From: Ahrensia sp.
Lineage (GTDB): Bacteria > Pseudomonadota > Alphaproteobacteria > Rhizobiales > Rhizobiaceae
Assembly (NCBI GenBank): GCA_002706335.1
Contig: PAKZ01000005.1
Span: forward strand, 33,351 to 97,350
Length of the DNA stretch: 64,000 nucleotides
Reading direction: 5' to 3'
The notes beneath the pieces are model-generated. The model was not told the DNA's origin. It did no database searches and worked only from the letters and a program-made list of their open reading frames with translations. Positions within the stretch are counted from its first letter, which is position 1; the number at the start of each line of letters is the position of its first letter. The translations under genes were made by a program, and so were the position numbers. This document shows positions 1-8,606 of the stretch, one piece after another.

Positions 1-2
1 TC

Positions 3-1001
3 CCTGAAGAACATGGCGGCGGCGGCCTATCGATTCTGGAATCCATGCTGGTGGAGGAACAGTTCGGCCATACGACCGACATCCTGATCCGGCGCGCCTT
101 CGGCAATGTCTACGAGGTGTTGCTGTCGTGTACGGGCGCCCAGGTGGATCGCTGGCTGGCGCCGGCGGTCAGCGGCGACCGCGTCTGTTCCATCGCCTTT
201 ACCGAGCCCGGAGCCGGGTCGGACGCCGCCGGCATCAAGACGCGCGCACGGCGCGACGGCGACAAGTGGATCCTCAACGGGATGAAGCACTTCATCTCCG
301 ACGGGGCCTTCTCAGACTTCTTCGTCGTGACCGCTGTGACCGATCCGGAGAAGGGCCATCGCGGCATCTCCATGTTCCTTGTCGACAAGGGCACGCCGGG
401 CTTCACGGTCGGGCGCGACCAGCCGATGATGGGCATCCGCGGCACGTCGCATCTGGAGCTGCATTTCGACGACGTGGAACTGACCGACGAGAACCTGCTC
501 GGCGAGGAGGGCGGCGGGCTCAAGCTGGCGCTCTCCGTTTTGGGGCGCGTGCGGCTGGCGCAGGTTGCGGCGCGGTCCATCGGCAAGGCCACCAAGGTGC
601 TGTCGATGACGCTCGACTATGCCCGCGACCGACGTCAGTTCGGCCAGGCCATCGGTGAGTTCCAGATGGTGCAGCAAATGCTGGCTGATAGCGCCATCGA
701 GATCAATGCCGCGCGCACGGCGCTGTGGGAATGCGCATGGCAGATGGACCAGGGCATGGATCCGCGCGCCAAGATCTCGATGCTCAAGGTCCAGGCATCC
801 GAGACGCTAGGCCGCGTGGTCGACCGTGCCATGCAAATCTACGGCGGCATGGGCTTTTCCAAAGACCTGCCGATCGAGCGCTATTACCGCGACGCGCGCA
901 TCTACCGTATTTTTGACGGTGCCAGCGAGATCCATCGCAGTGTCGTCGCGAAATCGTTGCTGAAGGGCGGTGCGTCCGCCTTCGATCCGTTCGGAGCCTG
1001 A
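3..1001 (+). CDS. Acyl-CoA dehydrogenase, 5' end outside window
   Basis: FAD-dependent alpha,beta-dehydrogenation of an acyl-CoA thioester. The frame is open from the window edge (PEEHGGGGLSILESM precedes the first internal Met), so the N-terminus lies upstream. Visible family features are the flavin-binding segment CSIAFTEPGAGSD, the RDRRQFGQAIGEFQ helix, the IYGGMGFSKDLPIERYYRD stretch and the C-terminal RIFDGASEIHR. In the last motif Asp stands where medium-chain enzymes have the catalytic-base Glu (YEGT), as in some FadE/ACAD10-11-like branches. The stop is 2 bp before the CoA-transferase ATG, so the two are probably one transcription unit. The family call is firm; the substrate is unknown. 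Confidence 0.93.
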   Translation, partial: PEEHGGGGLSILESMLVEEQFGHTTDILIRRAFGNVYEVLLSCTGAQVDRWLAPAVSGDRVCSIAFTEPGAGSDAAGIKTRARRDGDKWILNGMKHFISDGAFSDFFVVTAVTDPEKGHRGISMFLVDKGTPGFTVGRDQPMMGIRGTSHLELHFDDVELTDENLLGEEGGGLKLALSVLGRVRLAQVAARSIGKATKVLSMTLDYARDRRQFGQAIGEFQMVQQMLADSAIEINAARTALWECAWQMDQGMDPRAKISMLKVQASETLGRVVDRAMQIYGGMGFSKDLPIERYYRDARIYRIFDGASEIHRSVVAKSLLKGGASAFDPFGA

Positions 1002-1003
1002 CC

Positions 1004-2521
1004 ATGGCGCGTTTCGTGACGGCGGCCGAGGCCGTTTCACTCGTTCCCGACGACGCGACGCTCGGTCTTGTCGGCGGGGGTGGCGGTCTTTGCGAAGCGA
1101 TGCTGTTGCACGAACAGATCGAAAAGCGGTTCCTCGAGACCGGCCATCCGCGGAACCTGACTGTCGTGCATGCTCTCGGGATCGGCAACCGCAAGAAGAC
1201 CGGCATGAACCGCTTCGCCCACAAGGGCATGGTCGCAGCGGTGATCGGCGGCCACTGGGTCTGGTCCCCCGAGATGCAGCGTATGGCGGCCGAAAACGAG
1301 ATCGAGGCCTATGTGCTGCCCGGTGGCGTATCCATGCAGCTGATGCGCGAGATTGCTGCCGGTCGCCCCGGTCTCATCACCCATGTCGGCCTCGGCACCT
1401 TCGTCGATCCGCGCGTGGAAGGGGGGCGGATGAACGATGTCTCCCGGCGCGGTCTCAGCGAGATACTGGAAATTGATGGCAAGGAGTATCTCCGGTACCT
1501 GCCGTTCCCTGTTAATGCCTGCCTGCTGAAGGGGTCGATCGCCGACGAGGAGGGCAATATCAGCCTCGACGAGGAGCCGGCCAATGTCGACACCTATGCG
1601 ATGGCCGCGGCTGTCCACAACAGTGGCGGCAAGGTGATTTTCCAAGTCCGCGAAAAGGTGCCCGCCGGCGCGCTTGGCGCACGCCAGGTGCGCATTCCGT
1701 CGGCCATCGTCGATGCAATCGTCGTCGATCCGGCCCAGCGCCAAGGATATGACATCGTCTACGATCCGGCGATTTCCGGGCAGAAGCACGCCGCCGAAGC
1801 GCGTCCGCAGCCGCCGGCGCCGTCCGTGCGCCAGATCATCGCGCGGCGCGCCCGCCAGGAGCTGCTTGACGGCATGGTCGTCAATTACGGGTTCGGCATT
1901 CCCGACGAGATCGCCTCGCTCGTCGCCGCCGACGGTGACCAGCACCGCTACTACCAGACGATCGAGCACGGGACCTATGGCGGGACGCTGCTGACAGGCA
2001 ATCTGTTCGGCTATGCGCGCAATCCGTCCTGCATGATCGACGGACCGTCGCAGTTCGATTTCTATTCCGGTGGCGGGCTGGATATCGCCTTTCTCGGTTT
2101 CGGCGAGTTCGACGGCGAGGGCAATGTGAATGCTTCGAAGCTTGGTGGGTTACCGGTCGGGCCCGGCGGCTTCATCGATATTGCCCAAAATGCGCGCAAG
2201 GTCGTGTTCTGCGGCACGTTCGACGCCAAGGGCGCCGACATCGCCGCAAGCGGCGGCGAGCTCGTGATCTCTGCGCATGGCGCTGTCAGGAAGCTCGTCG
2301 AGCGCGTTCGCCAGATCACCTTCTCGGGCGCCCAGGCGATCCGGCAGGGCCAGGACATCCTCTATGTCACCGAACGCGCGGTCTTCGCCCTGAGGCACGA
2401 CGGATTATGGCTGACCGAAGTCGCTCCGGGCATCGATCTGCGCGCCGATGTCCTGGATCGGATGGATTTCGAGGTGAAGCTGGACAATCCGAATACAATT
2501 CCTGGGTCATGCTTCGCCTGA
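1004..2521 (+). CDS. Family I CoA-transferase (propionate/acetate CoA-transferase, YdiF-like)
   Basis: Moves CoA between a short-chain acyl-CoA and a free acid through a glutamyl-CoA thioester. At 505 residues it has the usual length of the fused alpha+beta type. The N-terminal half starts with the glycine-rich VGGGGGLCEA loop. The second half holds TIEHG, with Glu321 in the place of the catalytic glutamate of the TVESG signature, followed by QFDFYSGGGLDIAFLG and GNVNASKLGG, both typical of propionate CoA-transferases. The ATG lies 2 bp after the acyl-CoA dehydrogenase stop. The pairing suggests activation and oxidation of a short or branched acid. Exact acyl specificity cannot be read from the sequence. 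Confidence 0.92.
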   Translation: MARFVTAAEAVSLVPDDATLGLVGGGGGLCEAMLLHEQIEKRFLETGHPRNLTVVHALGIGNRKKTGMNRFAHKGMVAAVIGGHWVWSPEMQRMAAENEIEAYVLPGGVSMQLMREIAAGRPGLITHVGLGTFVDPRVEGGRMNDVSRRGLSEILEIDGKEYLRYLPFPVNACLLKGSIADEEGNISLDEEPANVDTYAMAAAVHNSGGKVIFQVREKVPAGALGARQVRIPSAIVDAIVVDPAQRQGYDIVYDPAISGQKHAAEARPQPPAPSVRQIIARRARQELLDGMVVNYGFGIPDEIASLVAADGDQHRYYQTIEHGTYGGTLLTGNLFGYARNPSCMIDGPSQFDFYSGGGLDIAFLGFGEFDGEGNVNASKLGGLPVGPGGFIDIAQNARKVVFCGTFDAKGADIAASGGELVISAHGAVRKLVERVRQITFSGAQAIRQGQDILYVTERAVFALRHDGLWLTEVAPGIDLRADVLDRMDFEVKLDNPNTIPGSCFA

Positions 2522-2815
2522 TAGCGTATCGTCGCGCGAAATCTGGCCGGTGTCCGCCCTAGGCACGTGGCGGAAATGTCTCCTGGTCCTAAATGGTCGG
2601 CTTTGGGTTCATGGGCGGTTATCTGGGGATCGTCCGGAAATAGTCCGCTTTGTGCCATTAGCAGTCATGAAAGCCTCAACCGGCGAACGGTCGATTGGGC
2701 GCCGTTGACGGTCTGTCCGGTTTTCGATCACGTGTGATGATTAGCTGCCATTTCTCAGGTTCGTTGGTCGATAGGTTTATCGAGCTCGTATTGCACCTCA
2801 GGCGAATCGTGACGG

Positions 2816-3718
2816 TCAGGATCTTGCCGGGCGGTTGACGCCATGTTCCCCGCAGAGTTCCGCGAGAACGGCGTGCAGCCGCGCGATGATTTCAGCACGC
2901 GGCGCTGCGGTTCTTTCAATGATGCCGACCTGGCGATTCACCTGCGGGTTGCCGAATGGAAGGCGCGTGATGTTCTGATCCTCGGGTTCCTGAAGGGCAA
3001 CATGAGGCACCACGGATATGCCCAGACCTTGTCGCACGCAGGTGACGATCGAACCTATCGTGTCGATTTCGGCCACATCGTTCGTCACCACCCCAAGACG
3101 GGAGAGTTCAGTGTCGATCAGGTTGGCTAGCGGCACGGGGCTTCGAAAGCGAATATATGGGCTCGTGTTCAACATTTCGATCGGGTCGCTTACTTTGATC
3201 TCGCTTGGCGCGATCAACATGAGCGGTTCTCGCAGGAAAGGACTCCACCTTAGTGTATCGGGGATTCCCAGGTGTTCTGCGACGATGGCGGCGTCGAGCC
3301 GGCCGCCGGCCACGTCTGCAATCAGCGGCGAGGACAGTGAAACCCGAAGGTTAGGTTTGAGATCAGGATAGCGTTGGCGCATTTGCACCAGCGCCCGCGG
3401 CAGCAGGTTCAGTGCGCTCGTCCGGACCGACCCCAGCATCAGCGTCCCGGCGATCTGGTCGCCGCGCAGGCTCGCCTTTGTGTCCTCTTCGCGCCGCAGG
3501 ATATCCCGAGCCATTTCAATGACCTGAAGTCCCTCGGGCGTGGTCCGAGGCGGCCGGCTGCTGCGATCGAAGATGGTCACACGCAGCTCATCCTCCAGCG
3601 CGTGAACCTGCTGGCTGACGGCCGAAGGTGTCAGACCTACCACGTCCGCCGCCTGCGCAAAGGTGCCGTGGGATTGGATGGCCAAAAGGGTCTTCAGCTG
3701 TCGAGTGTCCATCATCAA
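2816..3718 (-). CDS. LysR-family transcriptional regulator
   Basis: A 300-residue LTTR with an N-terminal winged HTH (about residues 5-63: LLAIQSHGTFAQAADVVGLT, then SAVSQQVHALEDEL) and a C-terminal periplasmic-binding-protein-like effector domain. It is divergent from the hydroxyacid dehydrogenase gene at 3903, with about 185 bp between starts, which is the classic arrangement for an activator of the neighbouring operon. It therefore probably controls the plus-strand TTT operon (3903-10581) in response to the transported acid. The tandem Met start (MMMD) leaves the start uncertain by two codons. The inducer is not known. Confidence 0.93.
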   Translation of the reverse strand: MMMDTRQLKTLLAIQSHGTFAQAADVVGLTPSAVSQQVHALEDELRVTIFDRSSRPPRTTPEGLQVIEMARDILRREEDTKASLRGDQIAGTLMLGSVRTSALNLLPRALVQMRQRYPDLKPNLRVSLSSPLIADVAGGRLDAAIVAEHLGIPDTLRWSPFLREPLMLIAPSEIKVSDPIEMLNTSPYIRFRSPVPLANLIDTELSRLGVVTNDVAEIDTIGSIVTCVRQGLGISVVPHVALQEPEDQNITRLPFGNPQVNRQVGIIERTAAPRAEIIARLHAVLAELCGEHGVNRPARS

Positions 3719-3902
3719 ATCCAGTTTTTCTAAATATAATAACCAGAATTACGCGTTTTTGTGAAGACATTCTTTGCGTTACGATCGCCATTAAGGAGGA
3801 TACCCACAGTCCGGTTCGGGAGACCGCTGCGGGGCCAATTGACAGACGGAGACATGAAATGGCACGCCGCCGACGCTTCGGGGCGCTGTGGAGACACGCG
3901 CG

Positions 3903-4913
3903 ATGAGCAAGACAATCCTCGTCACGGGACCTGACCTCGATCCGGCGGCCGCCGGTCTGGTGGCAGATCGCGGCTATCGAACGGTGCATACCCCGGCCTA
4001 CGCCGACAGCGCTGTAATTGCAGAGTTTCTGCAGCAGACTGGCGCCGTAGGCATCGTATCCCGTATGGGTCGACTGGATGCCGCCGTGATGGATGCGGCG
4101 CCGCAGCTCAAGGTGATCTCGAAACACGGGGTCGGGGTAGACAATATCGACATTCAGGCCGCTGCCGACCGGGGCATTCCCGTGCTGGTCGCGACTGGCG
4201 CAAACGCGGTTTCCGTCGCCGAACACGCCATTGCGCTGCTGCTGGCAACGGTGAAGCGAGTCCTGCCGCTGGATGCGGGGCTGCGCGCCGGGCGCTGGGA
4301 AAAGCCGGGTTTCTCGGGGCACGAGATTGCCGGGTCAACCTTGGGGCTGATGGGCATGGGCGCGATTGCGCAGGCCACGGGCCGCATGGCCAAGGGGCTG
4401 GGGCTGACCTTGGTGGGTTTTGACCCTTACGCGCCTGACAGTACCTTCGAGGCGTTGAGCGTCACCCGCTGCACCTCGGTCGAGGACATGCTGGCCCAGT
4501 CGGACATCCTCTCCCTGCATTGCCCGTTGAGCGACAAGACGCGCGGCCTCCTGAACACCGAAACCATCGAGCTGATGCCCAAAGGCGCCTACGTCATCAA
4601 CACGGCACGCGGCGGTCTGATCGACGAGGCGGCTCTGGTCGCCGCGATCCGGTCCGGGCATTTGGCGGGCGCCGGTCTCGATACATTCGCCGTTGAACCG
4701 CCTGCGACCGACCATCCGTTTTTCGCCGTGCCGGAAATTGTGCTTACCCCGCATATCGGCGGCGTGACCCGTGAAGCAGGCGCGCGTGTCGGCGTCGATG
4801 CAGTGCGAGGGATCTTCCAGATTCTCGACGGCCAGCCCATAGCCTCTGAACGAATCATCAATCGCAAATTGCTGGCTGCCGCCCAAGCTGAGCCGGCCGC
4901 TGTGGAGAAGTGA
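3903..4913 (+). CDS. D-isomer-specific 2-hydroxyacid dehydrogenase (phosphoglycerate dehydrogenase-like)
   Basis: NAD(P)-dependent oxidation or reduction of a 2-hydroxy/2-oxo acid. Counting from the ATG at 3903 (336 aa), the nucleotide-binding GLMGMGAIAQ segment is near 148-157 and the catalytic triad is Arg236 (NTARGG), Glu265 (FAVEPP) and His284 (LTPHIGG). A GTG 15 bp upstream is open in the same frame, but GGAG at 3890-3893 is correctly spaced for 3903. There is no C-terminal ACT domain, so this is not a typical serine-pathway SerA. First gene of the TTT operon and followed at once by the RraA-like gene, it probably acts on a hydroxy acid brought in by that transporter. Confidence 0.9.
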   Translation: MSKTILVTGPDLDPAAAGLVADRGYRTVHTPAYADSAVIAEFLQQTGAVGIVSRMGRLDAAVMDAAPQLKVISKHGVGVDNIDIQAAADRGIPVLVATGANAVSVAEHAIALLLATVKRVLPLDAGLRAGRWEKPGFSGHEIAGSTLGLMGMGAIAQATGRMAKGLGLTLVGFDPYAPDSTFEALSVTRCTSVEDMLAQSDILSLHCPLSDKTRGLLNTETIELMPKGAYVINTARGGLIDEAALVAAIRSGHLAGAGLDTFAVEPPATDHPFFAVPEIVLTPHIGGVTREAGARVGVDAVRGIFQILDGQPIASERIINRKLLAAAQAEPAAVEK

Positions 4914-4915
4914 CC

Positions 4916-5596
4916 ATGACCATCGGGTTCCGAATCCTCAAACGCGACCGCGTTGTACCCGACGATATCGTCGCCGAATTTGCCAAGCTGCCCGTGGCCA
5001 ACGTGTCCGACAGCATGTCGCGCATGACCGCCGCCGGGACGACCCTGCGTCCGATGCACAGCTCGGGTGGTATGGCGGGGGTCGCACTGACGGTAAAGGC
5101 GCGCCCCGGCGACAACCTGATGCTGCACGCAGCGATCGACCGGGCCGTCCCTGGTGACGTGATCGTCGTCGATGCGGGCGGTGCGCTGGACAACGCGCTG
5201 ATCGGCGAACTCATGCTAGCCTATGCGATCAAGAAAGGTGTCGTCGGCTTCGTCATCAACGGCGCGATCCGCGATCTGGACAACTTCCGGGAAACCAACC
5301 TGCCAACATGGGCGGCCGGTGTCACCCATCGCGGCCCGTACAAGGACGGCCCCGGCGAAGTCAACGTGCCAATTGCGATCGACGGCATGGTGATCCACCC
5401 GGGCGACATCATTATCGGCGACAGCGACGGCGTTCTGTGCGTGCCTTTCGACGAGGCCGAGACGATCCTGAAAGCCACCCAGGCGAAATCCGCCGCCGAG
5501 ATCAAGCAGATGGCCGATATCGAAGCAGGCACCAACGATCGGAGCTGGGTCGACCGCGCGCTCAAGGATCGCGGCTGCGCCCTGCCCGAAGACTGA
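4916..5596 (+). CDS. RraA/HMG-aldolase-like protein (4-hydroxy-4-methyl-2-oxoglutarate aldolase family)
   Basis: The family includes LigK-type class II pyruvate aldolases and oxaloacetate decarboxylases that cleave 4-carboxy-4-hydroxy-2-oxoadipate or HMG to pyruvate and a 2-oxoacid; RraA itself is a non-catalytic RNase E inhibitor. The catalytic signature of the aldolase branch is present: GGALDNALIGE (residues 88-98) and, about 20 residues on, Arg119-Asp120 in NGAIRD, which bind pyruvate and the metal-bound water. This favours an enzyme over an RNase E regulator. A GTG at 4910 overlaps the upstream stop, but the ATG at 4916 sits better behind GGAG. Position beside a hydroxyacid dehydrogenase and TTT genes supports a role in tricarboxylate-type acid breakdown. 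Confidence 0.88.
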   Translation: MTIGFRILKRDRVVPDDIVAEFAKLPVANVSDSMSRMTAAGTTLRPMHSSGGMAGVALTVKARPGDNLMLHAAIDRAVPGDVIVVDAGGALDNALIGELMLAYAIKKGVVGFVINGAIRDLDNFRETNLPTWAAGVTHRGPYKDGPGEVNVPIAIDGMVIHPGDIIIGDSDGVLCVPFDEAETILKATQAKSAAEIKQMADIEAGTNDRSWVDRALKDRGCALPED

Positions 5597-5622
5597 AAAC
5601 TCATATCAAGAGGAGGAGTAAC

Positions 5623-6579
5623 ATGCACAACATCTTCAAGAAGACCGCCATCGCAGGTGCGATGTGTCTCGCCGCAGGTGCGGCGCTCGCACAGGGCTAC
5701 CCCGAAAAGCCAATCGAAGTGATAGTCGGATATTCTGCTGGCGGCGGCACCGATGTGATGGCCCGTACCGCGGCGCCCTTCATCGAAAAATACCTAGGCG
5801 AAGGCGCAAGCGTCGTCGTAAAGAATGTGCCGGGCGCCTCCGGCCAGATCGGCGTGACCGAAGCGGCGAATGCCGCGCCGGATGGCTACACGCTGGGCAC
5901 CTTCAACCTGCCGGGCATGATGGCACGCACCATCGACCGCAAGGCGGATTACGACCGGGACAGCTTCACCTACCTCGCCAACGTGGTGAACGATCCCAAC
6001 GTGATCGTGACGTCCAAGAAAAGCGGGCTCGATACCCTCGACAAGTTGCTGGAGGAGGCCAAGGCCAATCCCGGTGCGATCACCGTCGGCATGTCGAGCC
6101 TCGGCGGAGACGACCATTTCGCTCTCATCAAGCTGCAGAACGCCACCGGGACCGAGTTCACGATCGTGCCCTTCAAGGGGTCTGCTCCGGCGCGTACCGC
6201 ACTGCTGGGTGGCCATGTCGCCATGGGCATCCTGAACATCTCCGAGGTGGCCGAGTTCCAGGACCAACTGAACGTGCTGGGTGTCGCCACCAAGGAGCGT
6301 TCGCAATTCGCGCCCGACCTGCCGACCTTCCAGGAGCAGGGTCTCGATCTGGTGAACGGCTCGATGCGAGGCTTCATCGCCCCCGCCGGACTGCCTGACG
6401 ATGTCCGTCAGAAGCTGATGAACGCCTTCTCCCAGCTGTCCGGCGATCAGGAATTCCTCGACGCGATGGCCGCGACCGCCAATCCGGTCGAAGTCGTGAT
6501 CGGCGACGATTTCAAACAGCTGACGTCGGACCTGTATGACCTCGCGAAGGGTGTGTGGGAAACCACCCCCTGGAACTAA
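5623..6579 (+). CDS. tctC: TTT transporter solute-binding protein TctC (first copy)
   Basis: Periplasmic binding protein of a tripartite tricarboxylate transporter (Bug/TctC family, 318 aa). It opens with a signal peptide (MHNIFKKTAIAGAMCLAAGA, cut near ALAQG) and then the family start YPEKPIEVIVGYSAGGGTDV. Later motifs are VVVKNVPGASGQIG and DGYTLGTFNLPG. The start is set by AGGAGGAG at 5611-5618. It is followed by tctB and tctA, so the whole transporter is present. A close paralogue lies at the end of the same operon (9640). The ligand is unknown; a hydroxylated carboxylate fits the neighbouring enzymes. Confidence 0.95.
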   Translation: MHNIFKKTAIAGAMCLAAGAALAQGYPEKPIEVIVGYSAGGGTDVMARTAAPFIEKYLGEGASVVVKNVPGASGQIGVTEAANAAPDGYTLGTFNLPGMMARTIDRKADYDRDSFTYLANVVNDPNVIVTSKKSGLDTLDKLLEEAKANPGAITVGMSSLGGDDHFALIKLQNATGTEFTIVPFKGSAPARTALLGGHVAMGILNISEVAEFQDQLNVLGVATKERSQFAPDLPTFQEQGLDLVNGSMRGFIAPAGLPDDVRQKLMNAFSQLSGDQEFLDAMAATANPVEVVIGDDFKQLTSDLYDLAKGVWETTPWN

Positions 6580-6587
6580 GGCCGCGC

Positions 6588-6612
6588 GCGTGAGGGGGTT
6601 CGCCCCTCACGC
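6588..6612 (+). terminator. Intercistronic hairpin between tctC and tctB
   Basis: A perfect 10-bp inverted repeat, GCGTGAGGGG / CCCCTCACGC, with a 5-nt GTTCG loop. No T-run follows, so it is more likely a partial terminator or 3'-stabiliser that keeps the binding protein more abundant than the membrane subunits. It lies 8 bp after the tctC stop and 29 bp before the tctB start. Confidence 0.6.
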
Positions 6613-6641
6613 ACTCCTTTGCCGACATCAAGAGCCAACCC

Positions 6642-7103
6642 ATGCCCGAGAGCCGCAAATCCCGCCTTACCCGGCCCGAGACCCTGACTGCGCTCGGCAT
6701 CATCGTGGTCGCCGCCGGGTTCCTCGTCCCGACCTCCGATCTGCGCGCGATTTCGGCGCTGTTGCCCGCCGTCATGCTGATCGGCCTGATTGTTCTGTCG
6801 TCCCTGCTGCTGTTGGCCGATCAGCGCAGGGCCGGGGAGGGCGTTCCCGCAACGCCCATGACGCAATCGCCCAAGCGGGTGATCGGCGCCTTTCTACTGA
6901 TCGTCGCCTATGCGCTGGCGACCGATTTCATTGGTTTTTACGTCAGTACCGCCGTAACCATCCCGCTGGTCGCGTGGATCTTTGGTTATCGCAGCCCTTT
7001 GGGCCTCCTGATCGCGACGGTGATCGTGGTCGGTACGATCTGGGCGATTTTCGATTTTGGGATGTCGCAGGATTTCCCCACCGGCCGTCTGTTGGGGCGC
7101 TGA
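6642..7103 (+). CDS. tctB: TTT transporter small membrane subunit TctB
   Basis: A 153-residue integral membrane protein with about four hydrophobic helices (near residues 14-32, 39-58, 84-105 and 115-142), as expected for TctB. After a basic N-terminus (MPESRKSRLTR) the first helix is GIIVVAAGFLVPTSDL. The subunit partners with TctA to form the membrane complex driven by a cation gradient. It lies between tctC and tctA; its stop is 3 bp before the tctA ATG. The amino-acid sequence is poorly conserved, as is usual for this subunit, so the call rests on size, topology and position. Confidence 0.88.
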   Translation: MPESRKSRLTRPETLTALGIIVVAAGFLVPTSDLRAISALLPAVMLIGLIVLSSLLLLADQRRAGEGVPATPMTQSPKRVIGAFLLIVAYALATDFIGFYVSTAVTIPLVAWIFGYRSPLGLLIATVIVVGTIWAIFDFGMSQDFPTGRLLGR

Positions 7104-7106
7104 GCC

Positions 7107-8606
7107 ATGTATAACGACCTTCTCCACGCCCTGCCGAACGTCTTTGCCCTGACGAACTTCATCGCCGTGGTGATCGGCGTGATCGCGGGCATCGTGGTCG
7201 GCGCGATGCCCGGCCTCTCCGCCACCATGGCAATCTCGGTGCTGGTGCCCTTCACCTTCGGGCTGGAGCCGCTGGTGGCGCTGGGCCTGATGGCCGGCAT
7301 CTACAATGGCGCGATGTATGGAGGCGCGATCCCGGCCGTGCTGCTGCGCATCCCCGGCACCCCCGCCGCCGTTGCCACCACCTTTGACGGTTACCCGATG
7401 GCGCAAAGGGGCGAGGGCGGCTTCGCGTTGCAGGTCGCGGTCGTGTCATCGTCCATCGGCGGCATCGCCTCGGCCTTTGCGCTGATGCTGCTGGCGCCGC
7501 CGCTGTCCAGAGTGACGCTGCTGTTCGGCCCCTCCGAGGTGTTCTGGGTTGCAGTCTTCGGCCTTGCTTCGATCATCTTCCTCCTGGGGGGTAACCCGGT
7601 GAAGGGCCTGATTTCGGCCTGTTTCGGCGTCTTCGTGTCGGTGATCGGCTCGGACCCGATCTTTGGAAATGACCGCTTTACATTTGGCCGACTGGAAATG
7701 CTGGACGGCATCAACATCGTGATCCTGCTGGTCGGCCTTTATGCGCTGCCGCCGGTGATAGACCTGCTCGAAACCCCGCTGAAAACCGATGGCGTCAACA
7801 GTTCCAAACTGGGGACAGAGTCAATTTGGAAGGCCCTGCCGCGCATGAAATCCTATTGGAAGACATGGCTCCGCGGGTCGCTGATCGGCATCTGGATCGG
7901 CATCCTGCCCGGTGCGGGCGGGTCCATGGCGGCCTTCATGTCCTACAACGAGGCGCGCCGCACCTCGAAGACTCCCGAGACCTGGGGAGAAGGGGAGCCC
8001 GAGGGCGTAGCCGCGGCCGAGGTCGCAAACAATGCCGACACAGCTTCGGCGCTGATCCCAGCATTGACCCTCGGCATCCCGGGGACCGCCGTCGCGGCGG
8101 TCATGCTGGGCGGCCTGTTGGTGCATGGTTTGCAACCCGGCCCGATGCTGTTCCGGGACAATCCCGACATCGTTTTCGGCTTCATGTGGCAATTCCTGTT
8201 CGGCGCGATCCTCTTGGTCCTGCTCGGCGGGTCGCTGGCGACCAACTCCTTCGCGCGACTTCTGAACCTGCCGCGCCCACTGCTGGGGGCGGTCATTATT
8301 GTGCTCATGCTGATCGGCGTGTACACGATTCACGGCCGCATGTTCGACGTCTACCTTATGCTGGGCTTTGGCGCGATCGGGTGGGTCATGGACCGGCTCA
8401 AGTTTCCGCTGCCGCCGGTCGTTCTGGGGCTGATCCTGGGCGGCTTTGCCGAAGAAAACCTACGCCTTGCCCTGCGGATTGGACGCGGCGATCCGATGAT
8501 CCTGTTCCAAAACACGACAAGTCTGATCCTTGTCGCCCTTACCATCGCCGTGATCGTCGGCCCGACGCTGAAAAGGCGCTATTTCGACAGCCGGATGAAG
8601 ATGTGA
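7107..8606 (+). CDS. tctA: TTT transporter large membrane subunit TctA
   Basis: A 499-residue permease with about 12 transmembrane helices. Family hallmarks are GAMPGLSATMAISVLVPFTF near the N-terminus, YGGAIPAVLLRIPGTPAA, and the repeat-related second half containing GILPGAGGSMAAFMSYNEA and LTLGIPGTAVAAVMLGGL. The two glycine/proline-rich loops mark the two inverted-repeat halves of TctA. The TGA stop shares one base with the ATG of the following amidohydrolase gene (TGATG), which points to coupled translation. Confidence 0.96.
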   Translation: MYNDLLHALPNVFALTNFIAVVIGVIAGIVVGAMPGLSATMAISVLVPFTFGLEPLVALGLMAGIYNGAMYGGAIPAVLLRIPGTPAAVATTFDGYPMAQRGEGGFALQVAVVSSSIGGIASAFALMLLAPPLSRVTLLFGPSEVFWVAVFGLASIIFLLGGNPVKGLISACFGVFVSVIGSDPIFGNDRFTFGRLEMLDGINIVILLVGLYALPPVIDLLETPLKTDGVNSSKLGTESIWKALPRMKSYWKTWLRGSLIGIWIGILPGAGGSMAAFMSYNEARRTSKTPETWGEGEPEGVAAAEVANNADTASALIPALTLGIPGTAVAAVMLGGLLVHGLQPGPMLFRDNPDIVFGFMWQFLFGAILLVLLGGSLATNSFARLLNLPRPLLGAVIIVLMLIGVYTIHGRMFDVYLMLGFGAIGWVMDRLKFPLPPVVLGLILGGFAEENLRLALRIGRGDPMILFQNTTSLILVALTIAVIVGPTLKRRYFDSRMKM